Source: Aliamphritea spongicola (lineage in GTDB: Bacteria; Pseudomonadota; Gammaproteobacteria; Pseudomonadales; Balneatricaceae). Taken from it: a stretch of DNA of 64,000 nucleotides. The notes below the pieces were generated by a model. It searched no databases and was not told where the DNA came from. It saw nothing but the letters and a program-made list of their open reading frames with translations. Shown piece by piece: positions 50,634-60,591 of this stretch (the first letter of the stretch is position 1; each line of letters opens with the position of its first letter). The stretch lies in assembly GCA_024347235.1 (NCBI GenBank), contig AP025283.1, positions 4,836,001 through 4,900,000 on the forward strand. The letters run 5' to 3'. The position numbers were made by a program, and so were the translations under genes.

Positions 50634-51197
50634 TCAAGATTCCTGATGGTAAACACAGATCTGCTGCAGTTCGGCACTGTTCAGCGCTTCATTAGTCAGA
50701 CCGCAATAATGCCCTCCGTTATTCGTGCATAAATGCCGGCAGCTGTGGCAAGCGCCGAATACCTTATAGTCGTTGGCCTGCTGAAGCTGGCGCAACAACA
50801 CATCCAGCGCCTGACGCACTTGCTCATTCTGCGCGTCATCCAACAAGCCCTGCCCGGCCTGCCAGAGGCCCGTTTGCCGGGCGGCCGCCTGCACGCCGGT
50901 TTCGGTCAGCTGTAAATGGCTTTTACGCTTATCAACCGGATCAGGCTGCTTGATCAGATAGCCTTTCTTAACCAGCAACGCCACAGACGTGGATACCGTG
51001 CCCTTGGTCTGGCCAAGGAACTCCGTCAGCACCAGCAGTGAATCGCTGTAGCGGTTACACCGCTCCAGATAATAAAGAATTTGCAGATGAATCTGCTGTA
51101 AACCCAGCTCTGACGCGAGCTTACGCTGCTCCCCGCGATGAATATTAAACAATGCTTCCAGATAATCGGTAATGTCGTGATGAATCATAAAATACAT
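50634..51197 (-). CDS. MarR-family regulator with C-terminal cysteine cluster
   Basis: A 187-residue protein with a MarR winged helix (VLTEFLGQTKGTVSTSVALL, KRKSHLQLTETGV). It has an unusual C-terminal extension carrying CHSCRHLC, HYC and ICVYH, five cysteines with histidines nearby, which suggests a metal or iron-sulfur site or redox switch. The frame is intact. It is divergent from the SPW membrane protein, with a palindromic operator between them. The start may be the second methionine group (MIHHDI). Confidence 0.8.
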   Translation of the reverse strand: MYFMIHHDITDYLEALFNIHRGEQRKLASELGLQQIHLQILYYLERCNRYSDSLLVLTEFLGQTKGTVSTSVALLVKKGYLIKQPDPVDKRKSHLQLTETGVQAAARQTGLWQAGQGLLDDAQNEQVRQALDVLLRQLQQANDYKVFGACHSCRHLCTNNGGHYCGLTNEALNSAELQQICVYHQES

Positions 51198-51304
51198 GCT
51201 CCGGCACGCCTGAACGCCCGTCTGATACCCCTTTGAACAACTGAAAACATGGTAATGGCATTGCTTTTGACGGGCAACGAAAATAGTTCTTTATCGAAAC
51301 ATTA

Positions 51305-51350
51305 TTGACAGGCATGGATAATTCTCAATATTATAGTTTCGATTCGAAAC
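51305..51350 (+). promoter_or_regulatory. SPW-gene promoter with MarR-type operator
   Basis: TTGACA (51305-51310) and TATTAT (51329-51334) with an 18-base spacer form a strong promoter. Directly after the -10 lies the 15-bp palindrome GTTTCGA-T-TCGAAAC (51336-51350), placed to block transcription. A half-site ATCGAAAC recurs just upstream at 51293-51300. The divergent MarR-type protein is the obvious candidate to bind it. Confidence 0.7.
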
Positions 51351-51371
51351 TTAATTGATAGGAATTTTGCC

Positions 51372-51752
51372 ATGAAACTACAATTCATCACTCCCACCCT
51401 GCACGGTGTTCTCGACTATGCCGCCGCCATTGTGCTGATTCTGGCGCCCAGATTGCTGAACCTGCAGGAAGACTCGGTACTGGTTTACTGGTTTTCAACG
51501 ATCGCTGGCGCAGGACTGATCCTGTACAGCCTGTTCACGGACTACGCCCTCAGCTTCAAAGGGCTCATTTCCTACCGGGGACACCTGATACTGGACTCAG
51601 CCGCCAGCGCCAGCTTTATACTGCTGGCGCTTATCCATGAAGGCACGACCCTGAGTATGCTGTATTGCCTGGTGATGGGAGCAGGAGTAATTGGGGTTAT
51701 TGCACTGTCCGGCCCGGAAGAAGCAACACCGGCAGAGGTATCAGCGGAATAA
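51372..51752 (+). CDS. SPW-repeat-like membrane protein
   Basis: A 126-residue protein with four hydrophobic segments. It begins MKLQFITPTLHGVLDYAAAI, and the segment TPTLHGVLDY is the kind of motif that defines the small SPW/DUF membrane families. The function is unknown. It is controlled from a promoter overlapped by a palindrome next to a cysteine-rich MarR regulator, so it may respond to redox or metal stress. The frame is intact. Confidence 0.6.
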   Translation: MKLQFITPTLHGVLDYAAAIVLILAPRLLNLQEDSVLVYWFSTIAGAGLILYSLFTDYALSFKGLISYRGHLILDSAASASFILLALIHEGTTLSMLYCLVMGAGVIGVIALSGPEEATPAEVSAE

Positions 51753-51782
51753 GCGGAGCATTCTTCAGAGTAAAGCAGACAC

Positions 51783-51809
51783 AAAAAGCCCTGATAAACA
51801 GGGCTTTTT
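51783..51809. terminator. Bidirectional terminator between the SPW and M24 genes
   Basis: AAAAAGCCCTG/CAGGGCTTTTT with an ATAAA loop, between convergent genes. Confidence 0.9.
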
Positions 51810-51823
51810 CATCGGTAGCGATA

Positions 51824-53005
51824 TTAACGGTCAATCACCGGCAGGGTTGGCCAGGCCCGTTTATGTAACATCTCGCAGCCATTCGCCGTAATCAGAATGT
51901 TCTCTTCATGCACCATCATTTTACCCGGAGCAAACGTCATACCCGGCTCAAGCGTGAGGATCATGCCTTCTTTCAGCACCACATCGCCGCCCTCAACATT
52001 AGAAGGCCACTCAGTCAGCTGCATGCCAAGGCCGTGCCCCATACGGCCCACATCGTTACCCAGCGCACCGGCCCCTTCCAGCACATTCCACATGGCCTGC
52101 CAGACATCACCGGTGGTCCGGCCCGGGGCAGCTGTCCGCAGCCCTGCTTCGGTTGACTCATACACCGCTTCATACGCCATGTGCGTTGCCTGATCCACCT
52201 GACCGAAAGCAAAGTTACGGTCATAATCGCTGAAATAACCATCGAAGTTGGCGCCGGTATCGATGATCAGCACATCGCCCCGCTCCAGAACACGGTCGGT
52301 CGGCCCCATGATGATATTGTCGTAGCCACCCTGCCCGGACGCTGATATCAGATACGGACAGGCATCCGTACCCAGCCGCAGCATTTCAATGTGCATGGCT
52401 TTACAGGCTTCACGCTCCGTCATACCCGCTTTCAGGTTGGCATACAGGTAATCAAAACCAGCAGCAGTTACTTCACAGGCAAAGCGGGTTTTAGCAATCT
52501 CAGCGGCAGATTTAACACTGCGAACTTCCCGTATCAGCGTCGCCACATCCACCATTTCATGCTGGCTGAGCATATCCTGCAACATTTGGAAGTTGGCTGC
52601 CGGCATCCGCAGATGGGTTTCCGGGCCCAGCATGGCACCAATTTTCATATGCCGTTTGGACACATCTTTCAGGGCACCGGCTAACTGGCTGATACCGTCA
52701 TCTTCCGGCCGGGGTGCCGGCCAGCTGCGGACATCTTCCACCCAGGTATCGTCAAACCCGGCGACGCCGATTTCCGGTACCACGGCAATGGGCAAACCTT
52801 CGGCCGGTACGACTAAAAACCATGGCCGGGTCGGACTTTCCCAGAACTGGGATTTAAACCCACTGAAATAACGAAACTCAGGTTCAGTGGACAGGAATAC
52901 CGCATCAATGCCCTGCGCATTCATTAACGCTTGCAGCTTAGCGGTACGGTTTTCAAACTCACTGCGCTCAAACCCGCGGGGCGGAGCAATTAACGTGTTG
53001 GTCAT
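51824..53005 (-). CDS. M24-family Xaa-Pro peptidase-like hydrolase
   Basis: A 393-residue protein with a creatinase-like N-terminal domain (PEFRYFSGFKSQFW) and a pita-bread C-terminal domain. The five metal ligands are present: DTGANFDGYFSDYD (two aspartates), GHGLGMQLTEWPS (histidine), LTLEPGMTF and VHEENILI (glutamates). The family includes prolidases, creatinase and ectoine hydrolase. The N-terminal segment I associate with ectoine hydrolase DoeA/EutD is absent. It is the last gene after the TRAP genes at 53033-56071, 27 bases downstream. The frame is intact. Confidence 0.8.
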   Translation of the reverse strand: MTNTLIAPPRGFERSEFENRTAKLQALMNAQGIDAVFLSTEPEFRYFSGFKSQFWESPTRPWFLVVPAEGLPIAVVPEIGVAGFDDTWVEDVRSWPAPRPEDDGISQLAGALKDVSKRHMKIGAMLGPETHLRMPAANFQMLQDMLSQHEMVDVATLIREVRSVKSAAEIAKTRFACEVTAAGFDYLYANLKAGMTEREACKAMHIEMLRLGTDACPYLISASGQGGYDNIIMGPTDRVLERGDVLIIDTGANFDGYFSDYDRNFAFGQVDQATHMAYEAVYESTEAGLRTAAPGRTTGDVWQAMWNVLEGAGALGNDVGRMGHGLGMQLTEWPSNVEGGDVVLKEGMILTLEPGMTFAPGKMMVHEENILITANGCEMLHKRAWPTLPVIDR

Positions 53006-53032
53006 AAAGGTCTTCTCTCAATACCTGCCGAA

Positions 53033-54373
53033 TCAGTCGCCAAATGCCAGGTCACGCAGTAACAGGGCAATTTCCGGGAAGAAAATCAGCAATGCAGACA
53101 TCAAAAACAAAATCAGAATAAAGGGCAAGGTGCCACGGATTACTTCCAGATACGGCTTATTAAAAATAGCAATTGCCGTAAAAATGTCGCAGCCAAACGG
53201 CGGCGTCGCTGAGCCGATGGCCATTTGCAGGGTAATCATCACACCGACTAAAACCGGGTCCAGGCCAACATCACCGATAATCGGCACGAAGATCGGCGTC
53301 AGGATCACCAGCACCACCAGTGAATCCACAAACATACAGCCCACAAAGAACGCCAGCGCGATAACAAAGAGCACATATTCTTTGGACGCGTCTTCCAGAT
53401 TCAGCGGTGCCAGCAGCTCCTGAGGGATCTGTTCAAATGAAATATACCAGGAGAATGCCTGCCCCATACCCACCAGAATGAATACCACTGCAGTAATCAG
53501 ACCGGTGCTCAGCGCCGCATCAATCACATCTCTGTGGTCCAGTTCACGGTAGATGACACATTCCACGATGATCGCATACAGCACTGAGAAGGACGCCGCT
53601 TCTGTCGGCGTCACCGCTCCGGAATAGATACCACCGACAATCAGCGCCGGGAAACCCAGTGGCAACAAGGCTTTTTAATCGACTGAAGCTTTTCACTCCA
53701 GCTGGTTTTCTCCACCAGGGCAATGCTGTCCGCGTGATAGACGCTGTATACATAGCAGTAAGCAGAAAACAGCAGCGCCAGTACGATTCCCGGACCGATA
53801 CCGGCAATGAACAGCTCACCCACACTGGTGTTGGCCAGCGTACCGTAAAGAATCAGGCCAATACTGGGGAATCAGAAAGGCAATATCACTGGCGTTGATG
53901 ATCAGCGCCATCACAAAGCTGTCTTTGTAACCGGCCTGCAGCAGCTTCGGCCGCATAATCTGTCCGACGGAAACCACCGTCGCCTGGGTTGAGCCGGATA
54001 CCGATCCAAACAACGTACAGCTGATACAGGTAGTGATCGGCAATCCGCCACGGCGGTGCCCTACAAAAGCTTCAATCAGCCCCAGCAGGTTATGGGCGGT
54101 ATGGCCCGGGTCATAATGTCCGCCGCCAGAATAAACATCGGCACGGCAATCAGGGCATTCGGTGAAATACCGGTCACCATTTGCTGGATGATTACACCGG
54201 TATCAATGCCGGAGAAATGCACCAGCCCGATCAGTGCACCTACCGCCAGCGGTACCACCATCGGAAAACTCAGAAATAACAGGATTACCATGGCCGAAAC
54301 CAGCGCAAAGGTCACCACATAGATGTCCAGCTCACCGGCTATCACATCAGAAAAACTCAAACAACCCACTCAT
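53033..54373 (-). CDS. TRAP transporter large permease DctM, second system (about four apparent frameshifts)
   Basis: The repaired protein is about 448 residues with many membrane segments. Seen: ALIAVPMFILAADIMTRGHTAHNLL, SCTLFGSVSGSTQATVVSVG, IAFLIPPSIGLILYGTLAN, GAVTPTEAASFSVLYAI and ATPPFGCDIFTA. All are typical of DctM. Breaks are near 54353, 54108, 53868 (C run, two bases) and 53679. I place the start at the ATG at 54373 behind AGGTGA. It forms a complete transporter with the next two genes upstream. Confidence 0.85.
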
Positions 54374-54423
54374 ATCATTCACCTGGCCTGTAGATACAAC
54401 GCTTAAATTCAAAACCGCAGTGA

Positions 54424-54935
54424 TCAGTTATCCATCACTTCATGCGACAGATAGATCTCTTCATGGGTCAGGTTCATAAAAAGGCGATCAGATACTGGAT
54501 ACCCGCAATGCTCAGGCCCAGCGGGATAACCGCGTAAATGATGTATACCGGGAATTGCAGTGCCGGGCTTAAACGGTTGATATCCTTGAGTTCCTGCACA
54601 TAAAACACCGCTTTATAGGCCAGGTAGAACATCAGGGCTGCCGTCGCCACTGAAATCACAATAATCAGTGCTTTCTTCGCCTTAAAGCCCAGCGAATCAT
54701 ACAGGGCGGTCATACGGATATTGCGGCCTTTGCGCACCGCATAGGCAAAGCCGATAAAGGTGATGGCCACAATCAGAAACTGGTTAAGCTCTTCAGAAAA
54801 GAACAGGCTCTTACCAAAAATATCGACCGATAGCATTGGAGACAGAGTTCACCATCATCAGCAAAATGGCTCCGCTGACAACCCACTTCTCTATCGATTC
54901 AGTCAGAACACTGACGTTATGAAATATCTTTTCAT
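54424..54935 (-). CDS. TRAP transporter small permease DctQ, second system (three apparent frameshifts)
   Basis: The repaired protein is about 171 residues with four membrane segments. It begins MKKIFHNVSVLTESIEKW, contains NSVSNAIGRY, SLFFSEELNQFLIVAITF and AVRKGRNIRMTALYDSL, and ends HEEIYLSHEVMDN. CAGGGG precedes the ATG. Breaks are near 54931, 54824-54828 and 54478-54482, in A or T runs. It lies 50 bases before the large permease gene. Confidence 0.8.
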
Positions 54936-55037
54936 AAGAACATACCCCTGGAACGGTGCGGCGCTCCCTGCCTCTGCACATCTTTAAACGCATCCCGCCG
55001 GCATAACATCTACACCGGCGGGCAAGAGAGTCACTGA

Positions 55038-56071
55038 TTAAGAAGCGTCTTTCACTTCCTGAATCAGGTTTTGCAGAATCTTCTTCGCACCTTCGCGGGC
55101 AGAAGCCTTATCTGCATCGTCATAGGCGTTTTCTACAACGTCATAGTAAGTTTCGTGCAGAGACGTGCTCAGTTCCTTGAAGCGGCTACGCTCTTCAGGG
55201 GTCAGGGTCACAACCTTGATATCAGGACGTTCCGCCATGATCTTGTCCATGTTTTCCTGGTTGATCTTCAGCTGGTATTCGTGGGCAGCCTGTTCAGCAG
55301 CGGCAATGGCTTTACGTACCATTTCCTGCTTCTCAGCAGACAAACCGTTGAACCATTCGCTGTTAGTGGAAACCGTGCCGACGTATGGCTGCTGGCCCGG
55401 GAACATCAGGTAATCCTGAACTTCATGCCACTTAGCGTTGTAGATGAAGTAAATCGGGTTAACCATGCCGTCAACGGTTTTCAGCTGCAGTGAACCGTAT
55501 ACTTCACCCCAGGACAGCGGGGTCGGTGTGGCGCCGAAAGTCTTGTAGGTTTCTACCGGAATGGTTGAAGTGAAAGTACGGATCTTCTGGCCGGCAAAAT
55601 CTTCCGGGCTGCGGATTGCTTTGTTAGCACCCCATACCATCTCACCTTCAGAAATCATGGTTAACAGCTTCAGGTTTACGTTTTCAAAACGATCTGCCAG
55701 ATCGTTATAGATGGTCTTGCTGCCAGTCAGTACCTTACGTACAACGTCAGTGTCGGTACCCATTACGTACGGTACGCTGATCGCCTGTACTTCAGGTACG
55801 TAAGAGCCCAGGTGACCGGTACCCACAGATACAAACTGCACAGTCCCCTTGGCAGTCAGCTCAACGATATCGTTTTCGGTGCCCAGCTGGCCGTAGTAAT
55901 AAATCTTAACGCGGATGTCGCCGTCAGATTCTTTCTTGATGGTGTCAGCAAAGGTTTGCGCGAAAATATCCTGAACGTCTTTTTGTCTTCTTCAGACGCA
56001 AACTTCCAGGTTTCTGCACTGACACCAAAGCTGATGCCCAGCGCTAACAGAGCCGTTAACAATTTTTTCAT
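55038..56071 (-). CDS. TRAP transporter substrate-binding protein DctP, second system (one apparent frameshift)
   Basis: The repaired protein is about 344 residues with a signal peptide MKKLLTALLALGISFGVSA. It has the DctP fold: ETWKFASEEDKKDVQ, IKIYYYGQLG-like VKIYYYGQLGTE, GQKIRTFTSTIPVETYK and the ligand segment LSWGEVYGSLQLKTVDGMVN. The ligand is unknown; the linked genes suggest an amino-acid derivative. The break is in an A/T run at about 55981-55985. It is the first of the three TRAP genes. Confidence 0.85.
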
Positions 56072-56125
56072 GCTTATATCCTCAAATTTTATTCTTAGAG
56101 TTAAGGTAAGGTTGAGAAGAAAGAG

Positions 56126-57284
56126 TTATTTCAGACGGTCTTTCACCAGCTGGATCCAGTACTGTGCTCCGTCCCCGAGAATACGGTCGTTAAAATCGTA
56201 TTCCGGGTTATGCAGAGCACAGCCGCCCACTGAGTCCACGCCATTGCCCATCAGCGCGTAACAGCCGGGTTTCACCCGAAGCATGCTGGAAAAATCTTCT
56301 GAAATAGTCAGGGGTAAACAGTCCGTCTCAACATTTTCAGCGCCCAGCACCGTGCGGGCAGCCTGAATGGCAAACTGAGTGTGTTCAGGGCTGTTTACAG
56401 TGGGATAAAAGTATTGATCAGTTCGAATTTGTAGCTGGCACCTGCCGCCTGGCAGATACCGGCGACGATACGCTCCATGCTCTGCTCAATACGCTTAAGG
56501 GTATCTTCGGTAAAACAGCGGCAATCACCTTTGATCACCACCTGTGAAGGAATCACGTTCACCGTACCGTTGGTGACAAACTCCGTTGCAGACACCACCG
56601 CGGTTTCTTCAATGGCACTGAGGTTACGGGAAACGATGGTCTGTAAACCCAGAATCACCTGCGAACCCACCACGATCGGGTCAACACCGCGGTGTGGCAT
56701 CGCCGCATGGCCACCCACACCGTCAATCACAATCTCAAAGCTGCTTTCACTGGCCATCAGGGAACCCGGACGGACCGTAAAGGTGCCTTCCGCCAAGCCC
56801 GGCATGTTGTGCAGGCCATACACTTCATCAATCTGGAAACGCTCAAACAGTCCGTCATCAATCATGGCCTGAGCGCCACGGCCATGCTCTTCATCCGGCT
56901 GGAAAATAAAATGGACAGTACCGTTAAAATCCCGGTGTTCCGCCAGATAACAGGCAGCCCCAGCAGCATGGCGGAGTGACCATCGTGACCGCAGGCGTGC
57001 ATCTGTCCGTCATGCCGGGAACGGTGTTCAAACTGGTTCTCTTCATGAATGAACAGCGCATCCATATCCGCCCGTAAACCGATGCTGTTTGCACCATCAC
57101 CGCATTTCAGAACACCAACAATGCCCTGCTGACCAATATTACGGGTCACTTCAATGCCAAACTCTGTCAGCCTCTCAGCAATAAAGTCGGCAGTTAACGG
57201 CAGATCAAAGCCGCACTCCGGAAAACGGTGCAGGTGCTGACGCCATTCGGTCATCCGGCTTATCAGGTTCTGATCTAAAGACAT
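56126..57284 (-). CDS. M20D-family amidohydrolase / N-acyl-amino-acid deacylase (two apparent frameshifts)
   Basis: The repaired protein is about 386 residues. It begins MSLDQNLISRMTEWRQHLHR after a GGAG ribosome site, has the metal motif MHACGHDGH, the second ligand segment QPDEEHGRGAQ, the dimerisation domain (VDGVGGHAAMPH-like IDGVGGHAAMPHRGVDP) and SEDFSSML near the C-terminus. Relatives split N-acyl amino acids, hippurate or N-acetyl-diaminobutyrate. Breaks are near 56957-56960 and 56405-56408. It lies 60 bases after the EutA-like gene and before the TRAP genes. Confidence 0.85.
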
Positions 57285-57344
57285 CTTACAAACTCCAAAA
57301 ACAGTCACGCTTTTCAGCAAATTTTTATTTCAGATGGGCGTTCA

Positions 57345-58081
57345 TTAAACGGCCAAATCCGCGACAGGCGCACTGTGTCCGGCCAGCTTCAGGCTGTGCC
57401 AGGCCAGTGCCTGATTACTGCTGACCACCGGAATATCCAGCGCCTGCTCAACCTGATCCAGCACCAGCGAAGCCCGCAGCGCGGTGCAGGAAATGAACAT
57501 CAGATCCGCAGCAGGGTCGCAGTTTTCAATCGCCGCCTCAGCAATATCCTGCGGGGTGATGTAGGTCATCGCGGTGTCATCTTCAAAACCGAAACCGGCA
57601 ATGTTCAGCACTTCAATTCCCTGAGATTCAAAAGGCAGCCACCTCGGCGTTTACCGCTTCGGTATAGGGGTAAGGATGGAAATACGTTTGGCCGAGAAAC
57701 ATTCAAACGCTGCCAGCGCAGCGGTAACCGGATTCGTCACCGGCACCCCGGGCGGGTTTCATGTACCAGCCGGGTAATTTCATCGACACCGATGGCAACC
57801 GTGCCGGAAGTGCAGGCATAGATGATGGCATCCAGATCGGTTCCCGGCAGAATCTGATCGGCCGCCGCGCTGATGCCCGGGGCCATAGTACGTAAGTTTT
57901 CGATGGTCAGTGGATTAACATTGCGGACCCGGGTAGTGAAGAACCCCACATCCTGCGGATACATACGTTGCAAGTCCGCTTCGATATTGAAATCAGTCGC
58001 CAGTGAAATCACGCCGATACGTCCGGTCGGATAAAGGATTTCCAATGGCTGTCGCGGGCTGACCCGGGTTGATTTAAGCAT
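57345..58081 (-). CDS. EutA-like Asp/Glu racemase-superfamily protein (three apparent frameshifts)
   Basis: The repaired protein is about 246 residues. It has YPTGRIGVISLATDFNIEAD, AIIYACTSGTVAIGVDEI with one active-site cysteine, and DLMFISCTALRAS with the second. This is the maleate isomerase / arylmalonate decarboxylase / EutA group. EutA occurs in ectoine-utilisation clusters with unknown precise role. Breaks are near 57746-57749, 57667-57670 and 57633-57636. It is the first gene of the minus-strand operon and is divergent from the Lrp regulator. Confidence 0.75.
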
Positions 58082-58325
58082 CTTGTTACCACAGCTTCGG
58101 ATCAGGCAGTTTTGCCTTTTCCGGGTTATTTTTATTGTTCAGGCTATAACTCCATATTACGGGGCGCGGCTGCATAAATTCCTGTAATAGCCGTGCTGCA
58201 ATGAAGCTTCACCGCAAAATCTGCAAAATATTGCTGAAATTCACCACTTTGCTTAATCCGTCATTTTCGCTTCTTTCCCCAAGTCTGTATCCTTAGGGAG
58301 AACGTACAGTCAGTGGAAACACGAT

Positions 58326-58812
58326 ATGACCAAATCAGCGCCCACCAGCAACATCGACAGCTTCGACCGTAAAATTCTGGAGATCATTCAGGTCTCGAAC
58401 CGCACCACCTCAGATCAGATTGCCGAACAGGTAGGCCTCTCTCCCGCCGCCGTTCAGCGCCGCATGAAACGGATGCGCGAGCAAAACATCATTAAGGCGG
58501 ACATCGCCGTGATTAACCCGAAAGCCGTGGGCCGCGGGGTTACATTACTGGTACAGGTGACACTGGAACGGGAACGGGCCGACCTGCTGGACGCCTTTAA
58601 AAGAAATGAAAGTGAACCCAGCGGTACAACAGTGCTACTACGTCACCGGCAGTGCCGACTTCATTCTGGTGATTACTGCGGTGGACATGGAAGATTACGA
58701 AGCCTTTACCCGGGAAGTATTCTTCGACAACCACAACATCCGTAACTTCCACACCAATGTGGTGATGGACTCAGTCAAAACCGGCCTGTCGGTGCCTATG
58801 TTCGAAGAATAA
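58326..58812 (+). CDS. Lrp/AsnC-family regulator (one apparent frameshift)
   Basis: The repaired protein is about 162 residues. The N-terminal helix-turn-helix has FDRKILEIIQVSNRTTSDQIAEQ in pieces and GLSPAAVQRRMKRM; the C-terminal ligand domain has CYYVTGSADFILVITAVDMEDYEAF. Such proteins sense amino acids. It is divergent from the catabolic operon and probably controls it, as DoeX does for ectoine genes. The break is in an A run near 58602-58605. Confidence 0.85.
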
Positions 58813-58872
58813 AAACCTGAAGAATAAGGAGAGAAGGATAGCCTTTAGCGCTTCAGCTAAGGGCTGACTAGT

Positions 58873-59142
58873 TCATTCAAAAATTCTATCGTAATTACCC
58901 AAAAGAAAATCCCACCCTTCTTTCATCTTTTCAGTAACCTCACCCGCTACCGAAGGATATTGATAAAGAGCACAAAAATTATAGTGCCTTACCTGCGAAG
59001 CCTGCACCATCATTACTACGAAGTTCCAGATTTTCCCTTCCGTGCTGCCGAGCATTGCAGTCATTGAATGATCAGTGTTGCAAACTGTCTGAAGGAGCAA
59101 AGCGACTGAGTTTTTGCGACACCATTCAATGATGAAACGCAC
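58873..59142 (-). CDS. Hypothetical protein in an AT-rich segment
   Basis: An 89-residue open frame that I do not recognise. It begins with GTG and has LLLQTVCNTDHSMTAMLG and a helical C-terminus (EKMKEGWDFLLGNYDRIF). The base composition of 58815-59400 is more AT-rich than its neighbours, which may mean recent acquisition. No clear ribosome site was found. It could be the remainder of a larger gene. Confidence 0.35.
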   Translation of the reverse strand: MRFIIEWCRKNSVALLLQTVCNTDHSMTAMLGSTEGKIWNFVVMMVQASQVRHYNFCALYQYPSVAGEVTEKMKEGWDFLLGNYDRIFE

Positions 59143-59400
59143 AGGAATCCGGCAAAGCCGGACAAACGGGGGCCGCGTTTAGATTTTTAAGACCTTTGCG
59201 CGGTTCCAAAGGTCTTGAATCGCGTAAGCGAAAAGATCATCTCAGCCTGAGATTAAAAATAACAGTTAAGAAAAACACCAATCCATCAAAATACTTAAAC
59301 CATCAGCAAAGCAGCAGATTAGAAAAAGAAAGTATCCTGCCAACAAAAAGCCCCACGAACCTAATCGCAGGGCTTCAAAAGCAAAAGTAAAACTTAAAAA
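59143..59400. other. AT-rich intergenic stretch with inverted repeat
   Basis: It contains AAGACCTTTG/CAAAGGTCTT (59189-59198 and 59207-59216), a 10-bp stem with an 8-base loop, and a smaller CCGGC-AAA-GCCGG hairpin just upstream. The open frames here look accidental. I see no gene. Confidence 0.4.
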
Positions 59401-60591
59401 TTAGCCAACCAACTGCTGATACAGCTCAGGATCAGTTGCCCCTTCGGTACCGATCACCAACACCTTACTCTGTGCATCCAGCCCCAGTGCCGCAGCCATT
59501 TCCGGCTGCTGACGGGCAATCACCGCCGTTGCCAGACCCGGTACCGCAGACTCACCCGCTTCAATCGCCGGATCAGTTTCGTACCCCTTCGCCAGCAAAC
59601 GCATGGTTTCAGCAACGGCTTCTTCACTCAGGGTCATGAAATCATCGGCACCGTTAGACAGAATTTCCCAGCCCAGCGCAGATACTTCACCACAGGCCAG
59701 ACCTGCCATCAGCGTATCCAGATCACCGTCAACCACCACCGGCTCACCGGCTTTGGCACTCAGCTGCAGGCAGTTCGCCTGCTCCGGCTCCACAATGATG
59801 AAACGCGGACGGCGCTCACCCCACAGATCCCAGAAATAACCGGCAACGGCTGATGCCAGACCACCGACACCGCCCTGTACGAAAACATGGGTCGGGATAT
59901 CGCCGTTCAGTTGCTCAACAATTTCAGACAACATGACGGTATAACCCAGCGCCACATCCTTAGGAATCTCCATGTAACCTTCGTAGCTGGTGTCAGACAC
60001 AATGATCCGGCCATTCGCTTTGGCATCACTGTCGGCCTGGCGAACGGACTCATCATAGTTACCGGTAATACGGATCACTTCAGCACCGAAGGCTTCCATC
60101 GCCTGTTTACGACCTTCTGAAACATCCCGGTGAATATAAATAATGCAGCGGCAACCGAACATCTGAGAGCCCCAGGCAACCGAACGGCCGTGGTTCCCGT
60201 CGGTAGCACAGCTGACAACAATTTCAGCCAGCTCATCTTTCAGGTGACCACCCAGCAGATCGCTGATCGTCGGACGCTTACCCAAGCGGTCTTCCAGTAC
60301 ATTCTGCAGCTGACGGGCGACCGCATACGCGCCGCCCAGCGCTTTAAAACTCTTCAGGCCAAAACGCTGAGACTCATCTTTATACCAGACAGACTCAACA
60401 CCGATTGCCGCCGCCATTGCGTTTAAAGCATGCAGAGGGGTTTCCGCGTAAGCAGGCCAGGTTTTAATGTCAGCGCTTGCCTCATCCGCACGGGCAACGC
60501 TGATAACATCACGCTGCGCAGCCGAATAAACATTTTCGCGGCTCGCTGCCGGGTTAGAGAAATGGCTCAGGGTACCGTTGAGTTGTAACAT
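59401..60591 (-). CDS. dpaL: Diaminopropionate ammonia-lyase family PLP enzyme
   Basis: A 396-residue fold type II PLP enzyme. It has KDESQRFGLKSFKALGGAYAV with the PLP lysine, ATDGNHGRSVAWG with the phosphate-near asparagine, and FVQGGVGGLASAVAGYF as the glycine-rich loop. Length and motifs match diaminopropionate ammonia-lyase (DpaL/YgeX), which turns 2,3-diaminopropionate into pyruvate and ammonia. The shorter EutB-type threonine dehydratases fit less well. The frame is intact. It lies near the catabolic operon but has its own transcript. Confidence 0.8.
   Translation of the reverse strand: MLQLNGTLSHFSNPAASRENVYSAAQRDVISVARADEASADIKTWPAYAETPLHALNAMAAAIGVESVWYKDESQRFGLKSFKALGGAYAVARQLQNVLEDRLGKRPTISDLLGGHLKDELAEIVVSCATDGNHGRSVAWGSQMFGCRCIIYIHRDVSEGRKQAMEAFGAEVIRITGNYDESVRQADSDAKANGRIIVSDTSYEGYMEIPKDVALGYTVMLSEIVEQLNGDIPTHVFVQGGVGGLASAVAGYFWDLWGERRPRFIIVEPEQANCLQLSAKAGEPVVVDGDLDTLMAGLACGEVSALGWEILSNGADDFMTLSEEAVAETMRLLAKGYETDPAIEAGESAVPGLATAVIARQQPEMAAALGLDAQSKVLVIGTEGATDPELYQQLVG

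Noticed and set aside
51824-53005. Calling the M24 protein ectoine hydrolase DoeA/EutD
   Set aside because: The N-terminal segment that I associate with DoeA is missing and the rest fits general Xaa-Pro peptidases. I kept the broader name.
59196-59390. A plus-strand open frame of 64 residues before the ammonia-lyase end
   Set aside because: It is low-complexity, lysine- and serine-rich from AT-rich DNA, with no ribosome site.
59401-60591. Calling the PLP enzyme hydroxyectoine utilisation dehydratase EutB
   Set aside because: It is about 396 residues with the longer diaminopropionate ammonia-lyase motifs, whereas EutB is shorter and threonine-dehydratase-like.
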